Below are positions 1-8,782 of a stretch of 64,000 bases of DNA, one piece after another. The notes below the pieces were generated by a model. The model did no database searches. It was not told where the DNA came from and saw nothing but the letters and a program-made list of their open reading frames with translations. The DNA is taken from positions 434,001 through 498,000 of the forward strand of contig NZ_JACHCP010000004.1 of NCBI RefSeq assembly GCF_014207185.1, in the 5' to 3' direction. Source of the stretch: Rhodanobacter sp. A1T4 (GTDB lineage: Bacteria > Pseudomonadota > Gammaproteobacteria > Xanthomonadales > Rhodanobacteraceae). Every line of letters begins with the position of its first letter. Position 1 is the stretch's first letter. The translations under genes were made by a program, and so were the position numbers.

Positions 1-78
1 CGCCACCTGGGGCTGACGCCGCCAGCGCGCCAGGCCGTAGCGGCCGACCTGTTTCCGGGTGAGCCTGATGATGTCTGA
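1..78 (+). CDS. ruvB: RuvB C-terminal end (partial)
   Basis: Reading frame 1 is open from the window edge to TGA at 76-78 and encodes a tail beginning RHLGLTPPARQAVAADLF, typical of the end of the Holliday-junction branch-migration ATPase RuvB in Xanthomonadales. No catalytic domain is in the window, so the call rests on this short tail and on position: ruvB normally lies immediately before ybgC-tolQ in this group. The following ybgC start overlaps the stop, suggesting translational coupling. Confidence 0.65.
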   Translation, partial: RHLGLTPPARQAVAADLFPGEPDDV

Positions 79-496
79 CGAGCCAGCAGTATCGTTACCT
101 TTCAGCTGGACCATCCGGGTGTATTGGGAAGACACTGACGCCGGTGGTGTGGTGTATCACGCCAGCTATCTGCGGTTTCTGGAGCGTGCCCGCAGCGAGT
201 GGCTGCGCGGGCTTGGTATCGACCAGGTGGCGCTCAAGCAGGCGACCGGGCTGGCCTTCATGGTCCGTGATATGCAGATCGATTTTCTCAAGCCTGCCCT
301 GCTGGATGATGAACTGTCGGTAACGGTGGAAGTCAAAGAGCAGCGTGCAGCCAGTATCCTGTTCGCGCAGGCGGTTACGCGAGCAGACGGCAGTTGCCTG
401 ATTCGGGCGAAGGTTCGCGTGGCTTGTGTCGACCTTGGACGCATGCGGCCGGCGCTAATTCCGTCGGATCTTTTTGCTGCCGATTCGCTTTCGTGA
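68..496 (+). CDS. ybgC: Tol-Pal-associated acyl-CoA thioesterase YbgC
   Basis: Hotdog-fold thioesterase of the YbgC/4-hydroxybenzoyl-CoA thioesterase family, about 142 aa, usual length. The N-terminal motif YWEDTDAGGVVYHASY carries the catalytic Asp and the Gly-Val-Val-Tyr-His stretch of the family, followed by FLERARSEWLR. The enzyme hydrolyses acyl-CoA thioesters in the cytoplasm and is linked to phospholipid metabolism near the Tol-Pal complex. A GTG at 59 and ATGs at 68 and 71 are possible starts, all overlapping the end of ruvB; 68 is chosen because it has a purine-rich GGGTGAG upstream. It is the first gene of the tol-pal operon. Confidence 0.93.
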   Translation: MMSDEPAVSLPFSWTIRVYWEDTDAGGVVYHASYLRFLERARSEWLRGLGIDQVALKQATGLAFMVRDMQIDFLKPALLDDELSVTVEVKEQRAASILFAQAVTRADGSCLIRAKVRVACVDLGRMRPALIPSDLFAADSLS

Positions 497-668
497 AATT
501 CGATTTACCCGATGTGATCCATTGGATCTGTTTAGAAAATCCTCTTACAGAGTGACGCCGTGCTAGCCCGTTTGAAGCAGCTGCCTTGAGCGGGTGATCG
601 AAAAACGGTGTGCCACAAGACAACCTGATCTATCCCAACCAAGCCGACCGGCGGAGAACCCTAAAGCA

Positions 669-1352
669 ATGAACGGTGGACTGAATATTTTTTCGCTGAT
701 CTCCGATTCCAGCATTCCAGTAAAACTGGTGTTGCTGGTGCTGGTGGTGTTTTCCTTCATGTCGTGGGTCATCATCATACGCAAGCATTCGCAGACCAAG
801 GCAGCGATGGAGAATGCCGAGGCGTTCGAGGAGCGCTTCTGGTCCGGTGGCGACCTGGCCCAGTTGTTCCGCGAAGTCAGCAATCGCGGCGGCGCTGGCG
901 GCATCGAGAACATCTTCGAATCGGGCTTTCGCGAATTCGCACGCCAGCGCCAGCGCAAGACACACGATGTACGCAGTGTGGTCGAAAGCTCCGAGCGTGC
1001 CATGCGCGTCACCGGCACCCGCGAGATCGGCCTGCTGGAGCGCAATCTGGAATTTCTCGCCAACGTCGGTTCGATCAGCCCTTACGTGGGCCTATTCGGT
1101 ACGGTGTGGGGCATCATGGGCGCGTTCCAGGGCCTGGGTGAAATGAAGGACGTGACCATCGCCGTGGTCGCGCCGCATATCTCCGAAGCACTGATCGCCA
1201 CTGCGATGGGCTTGTTCGCCGCCATCCCGGCGCAATGGGCCTATAACCGTTTCGCGACCAAGGTCGAGCGTGTGGCCTCGCATTACGAGGTGTTCCAGGA
1301 AGAATTCTCCTCGGTGCTGCAGCGGCAGATCCAGACCGACGACGTGGCCTGA
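669..1352 (+). CDS. tolQ: Tol-Pal system inner-membrane proton channel subunit TolQ
   Basis: TolQ/ExbB/MotA family protein of 227 aa. With TolR it forms the proton-driven motor that energises TolA during outer-membrane constriction at division. Start at ATG 669 (MNGGLNIFSLISDSSIPVKL) is preceded by GGAGAA and removes a non-homologous upstream extension. A first membrane helix lies at about residues 18-37. Two more lie in the C-terminal half, around the conserved segments FLANVGSISPYVGLFGTVWG and HISEALIATAMGLFAAIPA. Its stop is 14 nt before tolR. Confidence 0.97.
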   Translation: MNGGLNIFSLISDSSIPVKLVLLVLVVFSFMSWVIIIRKHSQTKAAMENAEAFEERFWSGGDLAQLFREVSNRGGAGGIENIFESGFREFARQRQRKTHDVRSVVESSERAMRVTGTREIGLLERNLEFLANVGSISPYVGLFGTVWGIMGAFQGLGEMKDVTIAVVAPHISEALIATAMGLFAAIPAQWAYNRFATKVERVASHYEVFQEEFSSVLQRQIQTDDVA

Positions 1353-1366
1353 GCGGAGCAGTACCC

Positions 1367-1816
1367 ATGGCCATTTCCCAGCGTCGCAAACGCTACAAGC
1401 TCAAGTCCGAGATCAACGTCGTCCCGTATATCGACGTGATGCTGGTGCTGCTCATCATTTTCATGGTCACCACACCGATGATGAAAAGCCTGGGCGTGCC
1501 GGTGCAGCTGCCACAGAGCAATGCCAAATCACTGAAGGACATCAAAGATCCCGTGGTGATTTCGATTGACCAGAACGGGCAGATTTTTCTCAAGGTCGGC
1601 GATGGAAAAGCCGATCCGGTGAGCGTTGATGAATTCACCCAAAAGATCACTGCGTTCCAGCAGGCCGATCCCGATCTGCAGGTAATACTCGCAGGCGACA
1701 AGAATGCGGTTTACGGCAAGGTGTACGTGATCCTGCCGATCCTCCAGCAAGCCGGGGTGACCAAGATCGGACTGCTGAGTCAGCCGGGGTCGGGCGGGAC
1801 GAATGGACGAAAGTAA
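1367..1816 (+). CDS. tolR: Tol-Pal system protein TolR
   Basis: ExbD/TolR family, 149 aa. It has one N-terminal membrane helix with the conserved Asp23 in the context VVPYIDVMLVLLIIF, the residue that takes part in proton translocation with TolQ. The periplasmic part (about 45-149) contains the family pattern of repeated beta-strand segments, for example DLQVILAGDKNAVYGKV. The gene sits between tolQ (14-nt gap) and tolA (14-nt overlap), giving tight operon coupling. Confidence 0.97.
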   Translation: MAISQRRKRYKLKSEINVVPYIDVMLVLLIIFMVTTPMMKSLGVPVQLPQSNAKSLKDIKDPVVISIDQNGQIFLKVGDGKADPVSVDEFTQKITAFQQADPDLQVILAGDKNAVYGKVYVILPILQQAGVTKIGLLSQPGSGGTNGRK

Positions 1817-2741
1817 GGGCACGCCGAAGGCGGTCATACTTTCCGCCATCCTGCACGTCGGTATCGTGGCGTTTCTGTTCCTCGCGACTCTGCCGTGCTC
1901 GAGCTTCGAAAACTTTGTCAACGCGCTGGGCCTGCCTGCGTGGATGAACCCGATTACCTGTACGCCTCCGCTGAATTTGCAGGGGCAGGTGATCCAGGCC
2001 GTGTTTATCGGTCCGACCGGCAGCCCACCGCCAAAAACCGTGAAGACCAAACCGGTTCCCGATGCCGTGCCGCCGCCACCCACCACGCCGCCTCCACCGC
2101 CGACGCCGCCCAAGCCTGACGAGCCGAAGATCAAGACCTTGCCGCCGCCGCCGGAGCATCCGGACGTGGTGGATCAAGAAAAAGTGGTCGAGGATGCGCT
2201 GCAAAAGGCTGACGATGCCAAAAAGCTGCAAGAGGAAAAAGAGCAGCAGCGCCAGTCGGAGATCGACGCGCAGGCAGTGAAGAAAAAGCAGGAGGAACAA
2301 AAGAAGGTTGATGAGCTGTTCCGCAAGATGGACGCGGCAGCCAACCAGACCAAAAGTCTCAGCAAACAGGCCGAGCAGCAGAAGCAGGATTTGGCCAATG
2401 CCAGTGACCAAAGCCAGCCTGATCTGCCCAAGGCCGACCAGCTGCAGAGCGGCAACAACAGCGACCATACCGATCTAAGCAGTGCCTACGCTGCCGCCAT
2501 TCAGAATGCGGTCACGCCAAATTGGTTGCGGCCGGATAACATCACGGCCGCCCCATGTGAAGTAAATATTGTTCAGTCACCTGGCGGTGACGTTCTTTCT
2601 GCAAATGTTGATCCGAGTTGTCCATACGATGATGCCGGCCGACGTTCGGTCGAAAACGCGGTGCTGCGAACCAAGACACTGCCCTACAAGGGTTTTGAAA
2701 AAGTGTTCCAGCGCAACCTAACCTTCACCTTCAGGCCGTAA
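1803..2741 (+). CDS. tolA: Cell-envelope integrity protein TolA
   Basis: TolA spans the periplasm between TolQR and Pal/TolB. The 312-aa product has an N-terminal membrane anchor (about 9-28), a proline-rich stretch (about 83-105, runs of Pro-Pro-Pro-Thr), a charged Gln/Lys/Glu-rich helical stalk (about 125-215) and a C-terminal TolA domain (about 225-312) ending in LPYKGFEKVFQRNLTFTFRP. It begins inside tolR. The Pro-rich linker before the helical stalk is longer than in the Escherichia protein but common in Xanthomonadales. Confidence 0.95.
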   Translation: MDESKGTPKAVILSAILHVGIVAFLFLATLPCSSFENFVNALGLPAWMNPITCTPPLNLQGQVIQAVFIGPTGSPPPKTVKTKPVPDAVPPPPTTPPPPPTPPKPDEPKIKTLPPPPEHPDVVDQEKVVEDALQKADDAKKLQEEKEQQRQSEIDAQAVKKKQEEQKKVDELFRKMDAAANQTKSLSKQAEQQKQDLANASDQSQPDLPKADQLQSGNNSDHTDLSSAYAAAIQNAVTPNWLRPDNITAAPCEVNIVQSPGGDVLSANVDPSCPYDDAGRRSVENAVLRTKTLPYKGFEKVFQRNLTFTFRP

Positions 2742-2751
2742 TCATCACGCC

Positions 2752-4077
2752 ATGCAAAAACTCACTCAAACCCTAGTTTTAGTACTCGCAGTGCTGTTGG
2801 CGTTGATCACCCTCCCGGCGAGTGCGCAGTCGTCGCTCAATATTCAGATCGTCAAAGGGACTCTTTCGTCGACACCAATCACGGTCGTGCCTTTCGCCCT
2901 GCAGGGCGGGTCGCCGCCTCCGACCGATGTGGCCGATGTCATCCACAACGATTTCAACCGTTCCGGCAAGTTCCGCGCACTGGACAAGTCGAGCATCGTC
3001 GAGCTTCCGTCGCAGGGCTCGGATATCAAGTTCGACACCTGGCGTCTGCTCAAGCAGGACTACATCGTGGTCGGCCGCATCAAGGATGCCGGCAACGGCA
3101 TGGTGCAGGTGGAGTACGAGCTATGGGACGTGAACAAGCAGCAGAGCCTGCTCTCACAGGCCATGCAGCCAGCGCCGGTCGGTGATTTGCGCAATGTGGC
3201 GCACCAGATCGCTGACGCCATCTACCAGAAGATCACCGGTGTGCGCGGGGCTTTCTGGACGCGTATTGCCTACATCACCGCGGTCGGTCTCGGTAACAAC
3301 ACGACGTATTCGCTACTGGTCGCTGATTCGGATGGCTTCAATCCGCAAGTGGTTGCCCGCTCCAAGGAATCGCTGCTTTCGCCAGCATGGTCGCCGGACG
3401 GCAAGAAAATTGCTTACGTATCGTTCGAAAGTGGCAATTCAAACATCTATGTGCAGGACATCACGACGGGCTCGCGCCAGCTGGTGGAGTCGCACCCCAA
3501 GGGCATCAACGGCGCACCGGCCTGGTCGCCGGACGGCAGCAAGCTGGCCGTGGCGCTGTCGTTCTCGGGCAATTTGAATATCTATGTGCTGAACATGGCC
3601 AGCCGTCAGGAAACCCGCGTAACCTCGGATAACCTTTCCATCAACACCCAGCCAGTCTGGTCGCCGGATGGTCAGAGCATCTACTTCACCTCGGATCGCT
3701 CCGGTCGGCCGCAGATCTACCAGACATCGGCCAGCGGCGGCGGTGCCACGCGTATCAGCTTTCAGGGCCAGAACAACCAGAACGTTGCGGTAGGCTACGA
3801 CGGCAAGCAGATCGCCATGGTGCAGGGCAACGGGAACGTGTATCGTATTGCCATCATGGACCAGAGTCTGGGTGGCCAAGTGCGGTTCGTATCGCCAGGT
3901 CCCTATGACGAGTCCCCGAGCTTTGCACCGAATGCCAGCATGTTGTTGTACGCCGCTACCGATGGCACTCGCGGCGTGCTGTACTCGGTATCAGCCGACG
4001 GCAACGTTCGTCAGCGGCTGGTGTTGTCAGACGGCGATGTGCGTGAGCCCTCCTGGGGCCCGTACCGCGAGCGCTGA
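2752..4077 (+). CDS. tolB: Tol-Pal system beta-propeller protein TolB
   Basis: Periplasmic TolB, 441 aa. It has a signal peptide (about 1-25, ending ASAQS), an N-terminal domain with FDTWRLLKQDYIVVGRI, and a C-terminal six-bladed beta-propeller seen as repeated WSPDG motifs (about residues 211, 255, 301). It binds Pal and is released by TolA. It starts 10 nt after the tolA stop. An imperfect GC-rich inverted repeat (about 4086-4118) follows the gene without a T-tract and may attenuate transcription before pal. Confidence 0.97.
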   Translation: MQKLTQTLVLVLAVLLALITLPASAQSSLNIQIVKGTLSSTPITVVPFALQGGSPPPTDVADVIHNDFNRSGKFRALDKSSIVELPSQGSDIKFDTWRLLKQDYIVVGRIKDAGNGMVQVEYELWDVNKQQSLLSQAMQPAPVGDLRNVAHQIADAIYQKITGVRGAFWTRIAYITAVGLGNNTTYSLLVADSDGFNPQVVARSKESLLSPAWSPDGKKIAYVSFESGNSNIYVQDITTGSRQLVESHPKGINGAPAWSPDGSKLAVALSFSGNLNIYVLNMASRQETRVTSDNLSINTQPVWSPDGQSIYFTSDRSGRPQIYQTSASGGGATRISFQGQNNQNVAVGYDGKQIAMVQGNGNVYRIAIMDQSLGGQVRFVSPGPYDESPSFAPNASMLLYAATDGTRGVLYSVSADGNVRQRLVLSDGDVREPSWGPYRER

Positions 4078-4202
4078 TCTTTGAATGATGCCGGGCGCGA
4101 ATACGCGCCGGCATCATCGCCCAGGGATGGGGTCGAAGGGTGCTTGCGAGCGATTTGGTTTTTGGCCGCGATACTTGGTTGTGTCGTGGCCAATATGTAT
4201 GT

Positions 4203-4230
4203 GTGATTGCGTAAAATGATGCACAATCAC
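4203..4230. promoter_or_regulatory. Inverted repeat upstream of pal
   Basis: GTGATTG at 4203-4209 is repeated inverted as CAATCAC at 4224-4230, enclosing the AT-rich TAAAATGATG. It lies about 100 nt before the pal start in the 255-nt tolB-pal gap, the longest gap in the tol operon, so an internal promoter or operator for pal is plausible. I cannot assign a regulator or a defined -35/-10 pair. Confidence 0.3.
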
Positions 4231-4332
4231 GCTTACAGTAGTGTCAAAATAACAGCCGGCCTACCGGCGTCGCTGTCCCGCTACCCCAATCGTCATCGTT
4301 TGTCGGAAACTCAACCGTTAAGGAATATCACC

Positions 4333-4845
4333 ATGAATAAGACCGCACAAATCGCCTTGGTCGCCCTGCTGTGCGTCAGCGCGGCCGCCTGCACCAAGAA
4401 AGCTGTCAAGCCGATGGCTGAGCAGGCCCCTGTCGACCAGGGCGCCATGACCAGCAATGACACCAGCACTGGCAAGTACAAGCAGGGCGATCTCGAGACC
4501 GACGCCTGCCTGCGCCAGCGCGTTGTGTACTTCGATTTCAACCAGACCGAGATCAAGCCGGAGTTCCAGCAGATCGTGGCTTGCCACGCCAAGTACCTGC
4601 AGGATCGTCCGACCTCGCAGATGCGTCTGGAAGGCAACACCGACGAGCGCGGCACGCGTGAGTACAACCTGGGCCTCGGCGAGCGTCGCGGCAAGGCTGT
4701 CTCCGATGCGTTGACGGCAGCCGGCGGTTCGGCCAGCCAGATCAACGTGATCAGCAACGGCAAAGAGAAGCCGGTCTGCCGCGAGCACAACGAGGATTGC
4801 TGGAGCAAGAATCGTCGCGTCGAGATCGTCTACACCGCCGAGTAA
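4333..4845 (+). CDS. pal: Peptidoglycan-associated lipoprotein Pal
   Basis: Outer-membrane lipoprotein of 170 aa with an OmpA-like peptidoglycan-binding domain. Start ATG 4333 (MNKTAQIALVALL) follows AAGGAATATCACC, a good ribosome-binding site, and excludes a longer upstream reading. The signal peptide ends in VSAAAC, with lipidated Cys at about residue 20. The OmpA domain begins at VVYFDFNQTEI and contains the peptidoglycan-binding signature GNTDERGTREYNLGLGERRG. Pal anchors the Tol motor to the wall. cpoB follows 9 nt later. Confidence 0.97.
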   Translation: MNKTAQIALVALLCVSAAACTKKAVKPMAEQAPVDQGAMTSNDTSTGKYKQGDLETDACLRQRVVYFDFNQTEIKPEFQQIVACHAKYLQDRPTSQMRLEGNTDERGTREYNLGLGERRGKAVSDALTAAGGSASQINVISNGKEKPVCREHNEDCWSKNRRVEIVYTAE

Positions 4846-4854
4846 GCAACACGT

Positions 4855-5715
4855 ATGAAGAAGCCACTGGCTAACAGTTTTACGGCCAGAATCAGCATGG
4901 CGGGCGCGATTGCGTCCGCCATGTTTTTTTCGACGGCGGTAACAGCACAGGAGTCGCGTCTGAGTCTTGCAGATCGTGTCACGCAGCTCGAACAGCAGGC
5001 GCAGAACAAGGACCAGGGCGGCATCGGCATGGTCAACCAGATGCAGCAATTGCAGGCGCAGGTCCAGCAACTGCAGGGACAGATCGAGGAACTGCAGCAC
5101 AGCCAGCAGCAACTCGATGACAAGAACAAGGCGCAATACGGCGATATCGATGCCCGGCTTGGCCGCCTTGAGGCAGGTAATGCGGGTACCGCGGCTTCCA
5201 AAGCGCCGGCCGGCAATGCACCTGCTAACGCTCCACCCGCGTCACCCCCGAATAATCCGTCAGCGGCTGCACCCGCTGGGCCGGCAAATGCTGCTCCCAA
5301 TGCAGGGGCCAATGCGGCGGCTGATCCAGGCGCGGCCGCTGCTTACGACGTTGCCTTCAAAGCCATTCGTGCCGGCGACTACGTATCGGCCTCGCGAGAT
5401 TTTCGCGGCTTCATCCAGAAGTATCCGAGCGATGCGCTGACGCCTAACGCCTTTTACTGGCTGGGCGAGTCGTACTACGCGACGATGAATTATCAGGTCG
5501 CGCTCGATGCCTTTCAGCATTTGCTGACCCAATTTCCGCAGAGCGAAAAGGCGCCTGATGCTTTGCTCAAGCTGGGTTACTCCCAGTTGGAGTTGAAACA
5601 GATGCCGCAAGCCAAGGCAACACTGACCTCAGTGGCCAGCAAGTACCCTGGTTCCAAGGCTGCCGGTCTGGCTCAGGAGCGGCTGCGTCAGATTCAGCAG
5701 TCGTCGGCCAACTGA
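4855..5715 (+). CDS. cpoB: Cell division coordinator CpoB (YbgF)
   Basis: Periplasmic protein of 286 aa: signal peptide (about 1-31, ending AVTAQE), an N-terminal trimerising coiled coil rich in Gln/Leu (about 38-85), an Ala/Pro/Asn-rich linker (about 100-160), and a C-terminal TPR region (about 163-282) with AFKAIRAGDYVSASRDF, FYWLGESYYA and LKLGYSQLEL. CpoB links Tol constriction to PBP1B-LpoB peptidoglycan synthesis. It is the last tol-pal gene; queE starts 10 nt downstream, so the operon may extend. Confidence 0.95.
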   Translation: MKKPLANSFTARISMAGAIASAMFFSTAVTAQESRLSLADRVTQLEQQAQNKDQGGIGMVNQMQQLQAQVQQLQGQIEELQHSQQQLDDKNKAQYGDIDARLGRLEAGNAGTAASKAPAGNAPANAPPASPPNNPSAAAPAGPANAAPNAGANAAADPGAAAAYDVAFKAIRAGDYVSASRDFRGFIQKYPSDALTPNAFYWLGESYYATMNYQVALDAFQHLLTQFPQSEKAPDALLKLGYSQLELKQMPQAKATLTSVASKYPGSKAAGLAQERLRQIQQSSAN

Positions 5716-5725
5716 GGTTTCGCCC

Positions 5726-6418
5726 GTGAATAGTGACAGCGCTGGCGCGGTCTCCCCCGCACCGGCTGCGGTGATCCCCGAACGGCTGCGCATCACCGAG
5801 ATTTTCCACTCGATCCAGGGCGAAGCCGATGCGATCGGCTGGCGCACGGTGTTTATTCGTCTGACCGGCTGTCCGTTGCGCTGCGTCTGGTGCGATACCG
5901 AGTATTCGTTTTACGGCGGTGACTGGCATGCGATCGACGATATCCTTGCCGAGGTTGCCAAGCACGACGTCAAGCATGTGTGCGTCACCGGCGGCGAGCC
6001 ACTGTCGCAGAAGCGCTGCCTGATCCTGCTGCGCAAACTCTGCGATGCCGGCTACGACGTGTCGCTGGAAACATCGGGCGCTATTGACGTTGCGTCGGTC
6101 GACCCGCGTGTCCATAAGATCATGGATTTGAAAGCGCCGGATTCGGGCGAGAGTGCACGCAATCTGTGGTCGAACCTCGATCATCTGCTGCCGCACGACC
6201 AGATCAAGATCGTGATCGCCAGCCGCGCCGACTACGAATGGTCGCGTGTGATGCTGGTCGAGCATGCGCTGGCGCAGCGCTGCATGGTGCTGTTTTCGCC
6301 GGTGCACGGGGCAGTACAGCCGCGCGAGCTGGCTGAGTGGATTATCGAAGACAAATTGCCGGTGCGATTTCAAATGCAGTTGCACAAGCTGCTGTGGAAC
6401 GATGCGGCCGGGAGATGA
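5726..6418 (+). CDS. queE: 7-carboxy-7-deazaguanine synthase QueE
   Basis: Radical SAM enzyme of 230 aa that converts 6-carboxytetrahydropterin to 7-carboxy-7-deazaguanine in preQ0/queuosine synthesis. The cluster-binding motif appears as CPLRCVWCDTEYSF (about residues 49-62), a CxxxCxxC arrangement. It is followed by CVTGGEPLSQK and LETSGAIDV, the SAM-binding and substrate segments. The GTG start at 5726 lies 10 nt after cpoB. Partners queC (next gene) and queH (51397) are in the same window; queD and queF are not. Confidence 0.95.
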   Translation: MNSDSAGAVSPAPAAVIPERLRITEIFHSIQGEADAIGWRTVFIRLTGCPLRCVWCDTEYSFYGGDWHAIDDILAEVAKHDVKHVCVTGGEPLSQKRCLILLRKLCDAGYDVSLETSGAIDVASVDPRVHKIMDLKAPDSGESARNLWSNLDHLLPHDQIKIVIASRADYEWSRVMLVEHALAQRCMVLFSPVHGAVQPRELAEWIIEDKLPVRFQMQLHKLLWNDAAGR

Positions 6419-6593
6419 TTTGTGCGTTCATCCATGAGCGCGAAGATCAAAAAGTGGCCATCCATGGCCGCACTCTTCAACAAAATCCGCGTTGTGGCCA
6501 CGTTGCTGCAAGCGACAAGAAAACCCGCGCGCCGGCCTGTGTTGTCGGTGGCGTTTGTGGCCGGTGACCGGTCAATCCAGTGTGGAATTCCTC
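6419..6593 (+). promoter_or_regulatory. queE-queC spacer with inverted repeat
   Basis: 175 nt between two same-strand pathway genes. It contains an inverted repeat, GTGGCCATCCATGGCCGCAC (about 6451-6470). A reading frame through it (6422-6616) has no recognisable homology and overlaps the queC start, so I do not call it. It may hold a promoter or processing site for queC. Confidence 0.25.
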
Positions 6594-7280
6594 ATGTCAG
6601 AAAAGTCATTACCTAGGGCTGTTGTGCTCGTTTCCGGTGGCATGGATTCGGCCGTTACCATCGCGCTGGCGCGTGAGCAGGGCTATCAGGTACACGCCTT
6701 GAGCGTGGCCTATGGGCAACGTCACAGCTCGGAGCTGGCGGCGTCTGCCCGTGTCTCGACCATGCTCGGCGCAGTCGAACACAAGACGGTGACCGTCGAC
6801 CTGCGCAGTATCGGCGGTTCCGCCCTCACGGCAGATATCGACGTACCGCTCGATACCGCCGAGAGCAGCGATATCCCGGTGACCTACGTACCGGCGCGCA
6901 ACACCATCATGCTTTCGATCGCACTGGGCTGGGCCGAGGTATTAGGCTCCAGCGACATCTGGTGCGGCGTCAATGCGGTGGACTATTCGGGCTACCCGGA
7001 CTGTCGTCCCGCCTTTATCGAAGCCTTCGAGACGCTGGCGAATGTCGCCACCAAGGCCGGCGTCGAAGGCGCCGGTATTCGTATCCACGCGCCACTGATG
7101 CGCATGGGCAAGGCCGATATCGCGCGCGAAGGTCAGCGCCTCGGTATCGATTTTTCCGCGACCGTCAGCTGCTACAACGCCGACAGCGAAGGCCGTGCCT
7201 GCGGCCACTGCGATGCCTGCCGTTTGCGTGCCCAGGGCTTCCGCGAAGCCGGTTTGCCTGATCCGACTCGCTACGTGTGA
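6594..7280 (+). CDS. queC: 7-cyano-7-deazaguanine synthase QueC
   Basis: ATP-dependent ligase of 228 aa that turns 7-carboxy-7-deazaguanine and ammonia into preQ0. The PP-loop ATP-binding motif is [16 protein letters not shown] near the N-terminus. ECG-type segments follow ([20 protein letters not shown]), and the zinc site is the C-terminal cysteine set [20 protein letters not shown]. Start ATG 6594 gives [16 protein letters not shown]; upstream in-frame codons add a non-homologous Arg/Cys-rich extension. Confidence 0.96.
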   Translation: MSEKSLPRAVVLVSGGMDSAVTIALAREQGYQVHALSVAYGQRHSSELAASARVSTMLGAVEHKTVTVDLRSIGGSALTADIDVPLDTAESSDIPVTYVPARNTIMLSIALGWAEVLGSSDIWCGVNAVDYSGYPDCRPAFIEAFETLANVATKAGVEGAGIRIHAPLMRMGKADIAREGQRLGIDFSATVSCYNADSEGRACGHCDACRLRAQGFREAGLPDPTRYV

Positions 7281-7340
7281 CGCGTTTGCTTGTGCCGCCG
7301 ACGCCCAGCACGTAAAATTGCGGGCTGGCTTTTGTTCGTT

Positions 7341-7416
7341 GGGTCGTTAGCTCAGTTGGTAGAGCAGTAGACTTTTAATCTATTGGTCCCGGGTTCGAAT
7401 CCCGGACGACCCACCA
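7341..7416 (+). tRNA. tRNA-Lys (anticodon TTT)
   Basis: A 76-nt cloverleaf including an encoded 3' CCA. The acceptor stem GGGTCGT pairs with ACGACCC. The D-arm is GCTCAGTTGGTAGAGC. The anticodon loop CTTTTAA presents TTT, and the T-arm is CCCGGGTTCGAATCCCGG. It is nearly identical in architecture to enterobacterial tRNA-Lys(UUU). Confidence 0.98.
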
Positions 7417-7424
7417 GAATTTCG

Positions 7425-7449
7425 AAGCGCCCGCAGGGCGCTTTTTTTT
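7425..7449 (+). terminator. Rho-independent terminator after tRNA-Lys
   Basis: Stem AAGCGCCC / GGGCGCTT with a GCA loop, followed by an unbroken T-run (7442-7449), 8 nt after the tRNA CCA. It closes the queE-queC-tRNA stretch before the convergent minus-strand gene. Confidence 0.93.
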
Positions 7450-7493
7450 GCCCAAATATGGCGTGCTATCTCTAGCCGCCAGCTGCCCGGCAA

Positions 7494-8210
7494 TCAGTCA
7501 ATGCGCTTGGTGGGCTGCCGGAAACGCCGGGTCATCCGCTCGATCAGCAACGGTAGCAACGCCAGCACGGCGAGGGCGGCCGAGGGCAAAAGCACTTCGC
7601 GATGCATGAAGAGATCCATGCTGAAGTTGGTGCTTTGACTGAGCACCGTGCCGATGCCTGCACCGATCGAGGTTTCGAAAATCAGCGTGATCGTGCCACC
7701 CAACCAGGTTGCGCCGATAAACAGCCACAGCGGGCAGCGCAGCCATGCCAGCCCGACCGTCACTGCGCCAAATGGCAGGATCGGCAGAAAGCGCAAAAAC
7801 AGCGTGTAACTCACCGGGTGAGATTCGAATCCGTGATGCAGTTTCACCGCGATGGCCGGCGGCTTGCGGCTGCCGGTGCCGAAGGCATAGCGGCTGGCGA
7901 GGAAGAGGATCAGCGAGCCCAGCGTCAGAGCGACCGATGAGCACAACGTACCCTCCGGCACGCCGAACGCGAAGCCACCGGCGAGGATCACGATGATCGT
8001 GCCGGGAATGCCGGTGCACATCGTCAGCGTCAGCAGGCCGATGAAGACCAGGCGGCTCAGCCACGGGTGCGCAGCGATATGTGCATGTATCTGACTCTGA
8101 TGCGCGACAAGCTGCTGTGGCGTGAGCCGATCGAGCGCGCCCGACGCAAACAGCACGATGCCGGCCAGTATAAGCAGGATCAGCGGTAGCGAGGCGCGCA
8201 GGCGATTCAA
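7494..8210 (-). CDS. VTT-domain (TVP38/TMEM64, DedA-like) membrane protein
   Basis: Inner-membrane protein of 238 aa with several hydrophobic helices (about 7-25, 50-90, 95-110, 140-160, 205-225). The central SNARE-associated/VTT segment includes GIPGTIIVILAGGFAFG and the downstream FLRFLPILPFGAVTVGLAWL, where the arginine plus Pro-rich motif is typical of TVP38/YdjX proteins. The family is linked to lipid scrambling or polyprenyl-lipid handling, but no substrate can be read here. Its start overlaps the stop of the deaminase gene by 4 nt, so the two are probably co-transcribed with glnS. Confidence 0.85.
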   Translation of the reverse strand: MNRLRASLPLILLILAGIVLFASGALDRLTPQQLVAHQSQIHAHIAAHPWLSRLVFIGLLTLTMCTGIPGTIIVILAGGFAFGVPEGTLCSSVALTLGSLILFLASRYAFGTGSRKPPAIAVKLHHGFESHPVSYTLFLRFLPILPFGAVTVGLAWLRCPLWLFIGATWLGGTITLIFETSIGAGIGTVLSQSTNFSMDLFMHREVLLPSAALAVLALLPLLIERMTRRFRQPTKRID

Positions 8211-8767
8211 TAGACCGTACCGGCTGCGCCGTAGTCGGCCAGAACGCTGCGTGCCTGATCGCGCAGGATGTCGCGGCGCACGGCGATGCCGCGACGTTCC
8301 AACTCACCTATCCAGTCGCTCGGCAGCGGACCTTCATCGAACTCGGTGAGTTCCTCGACGTCTTCAGCGCGCGCGCCGATCAGCAGTTCATCGATGCCCG
8401 CCCATACCGTGGCGCCATAGCACTGGCAGCATGGTTGTGAGCTGGTGGCCAGCACATAGCGACTGCCGGCCTGGTTGATCCGGTGCTGGCCGAGGCGCTG
8501 CTGCGCGACCATCAACGCCATGATTTCGGCATGCGCAACCGAGCAGCTTTGCGGCACGACCCGATTCACGCCGATAGCAATCAGACGTCCACTCTCGGCA
8601 TCAAATACGGCGGCACCGAATGGGCCGCCGCTTTGCTGCGCCACATTGCGCCGCGACAACTCAATTGCCAGTCCTACGCGCTCCTCATCGCTCATGTAGG
8701 GTCGTCCGATATCGGCGACATCGCCCATCCAGGGCGGCAAGGTGAGATGGATTTGCAATGGCAGCAT
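8207..8767 (-). CDS. Nucleoside/guanine deaminase-like zinc enzyme
   Basis: Cytidine/deoxycytidylate deaminase superfamily, 186 aa. The zinc-binding signature is present: HAEIMAL (His and catalytic Glu, about residue 80) and SSQPCCQCYGATVWAG (PCxxC). Size and motif resemble guanine deaminase GuaD or a TadA-like nucleoside deaminase. TadA proper is less likely because the C-terminal half differs. The start lies about 15 nt downstream of the glnS stop, indicating an operon. Substrate cannot be decided from sequence alone. Confidence 0.8.
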   Translation of the reverse strand: MLPLQIHLTLPPWMGDVADIGRPYMSDEERVGLAIELSRRNVAQQSGGPFGAAVFDAESGRLIAIGVNRVVPQSCSVAHAEIMALMVAQQRLGQHRINQAGSRYVLATSSQPCCQCYGATVWAGIDELLIGARAEDVEELTEFDEGPLPSDWIGELERRGIAVRRDILRDQARSVLADYGAAGTVY

Positions 8768-8782
8768 CTGCGTTCCCTCCGT

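Noticed and set aside
6422..6616. 64-codon open frame between queE and queC
   Set aside because: Overlaps the queC start, Arg-rich, no homology or ribosome site; better read as leader sequence.
5726..7280. preQ1 riboswitch ahead of queE or queC
   Set aside because: No preQ1-I/II aptamer pattern is seen in the short spacers before either gene.
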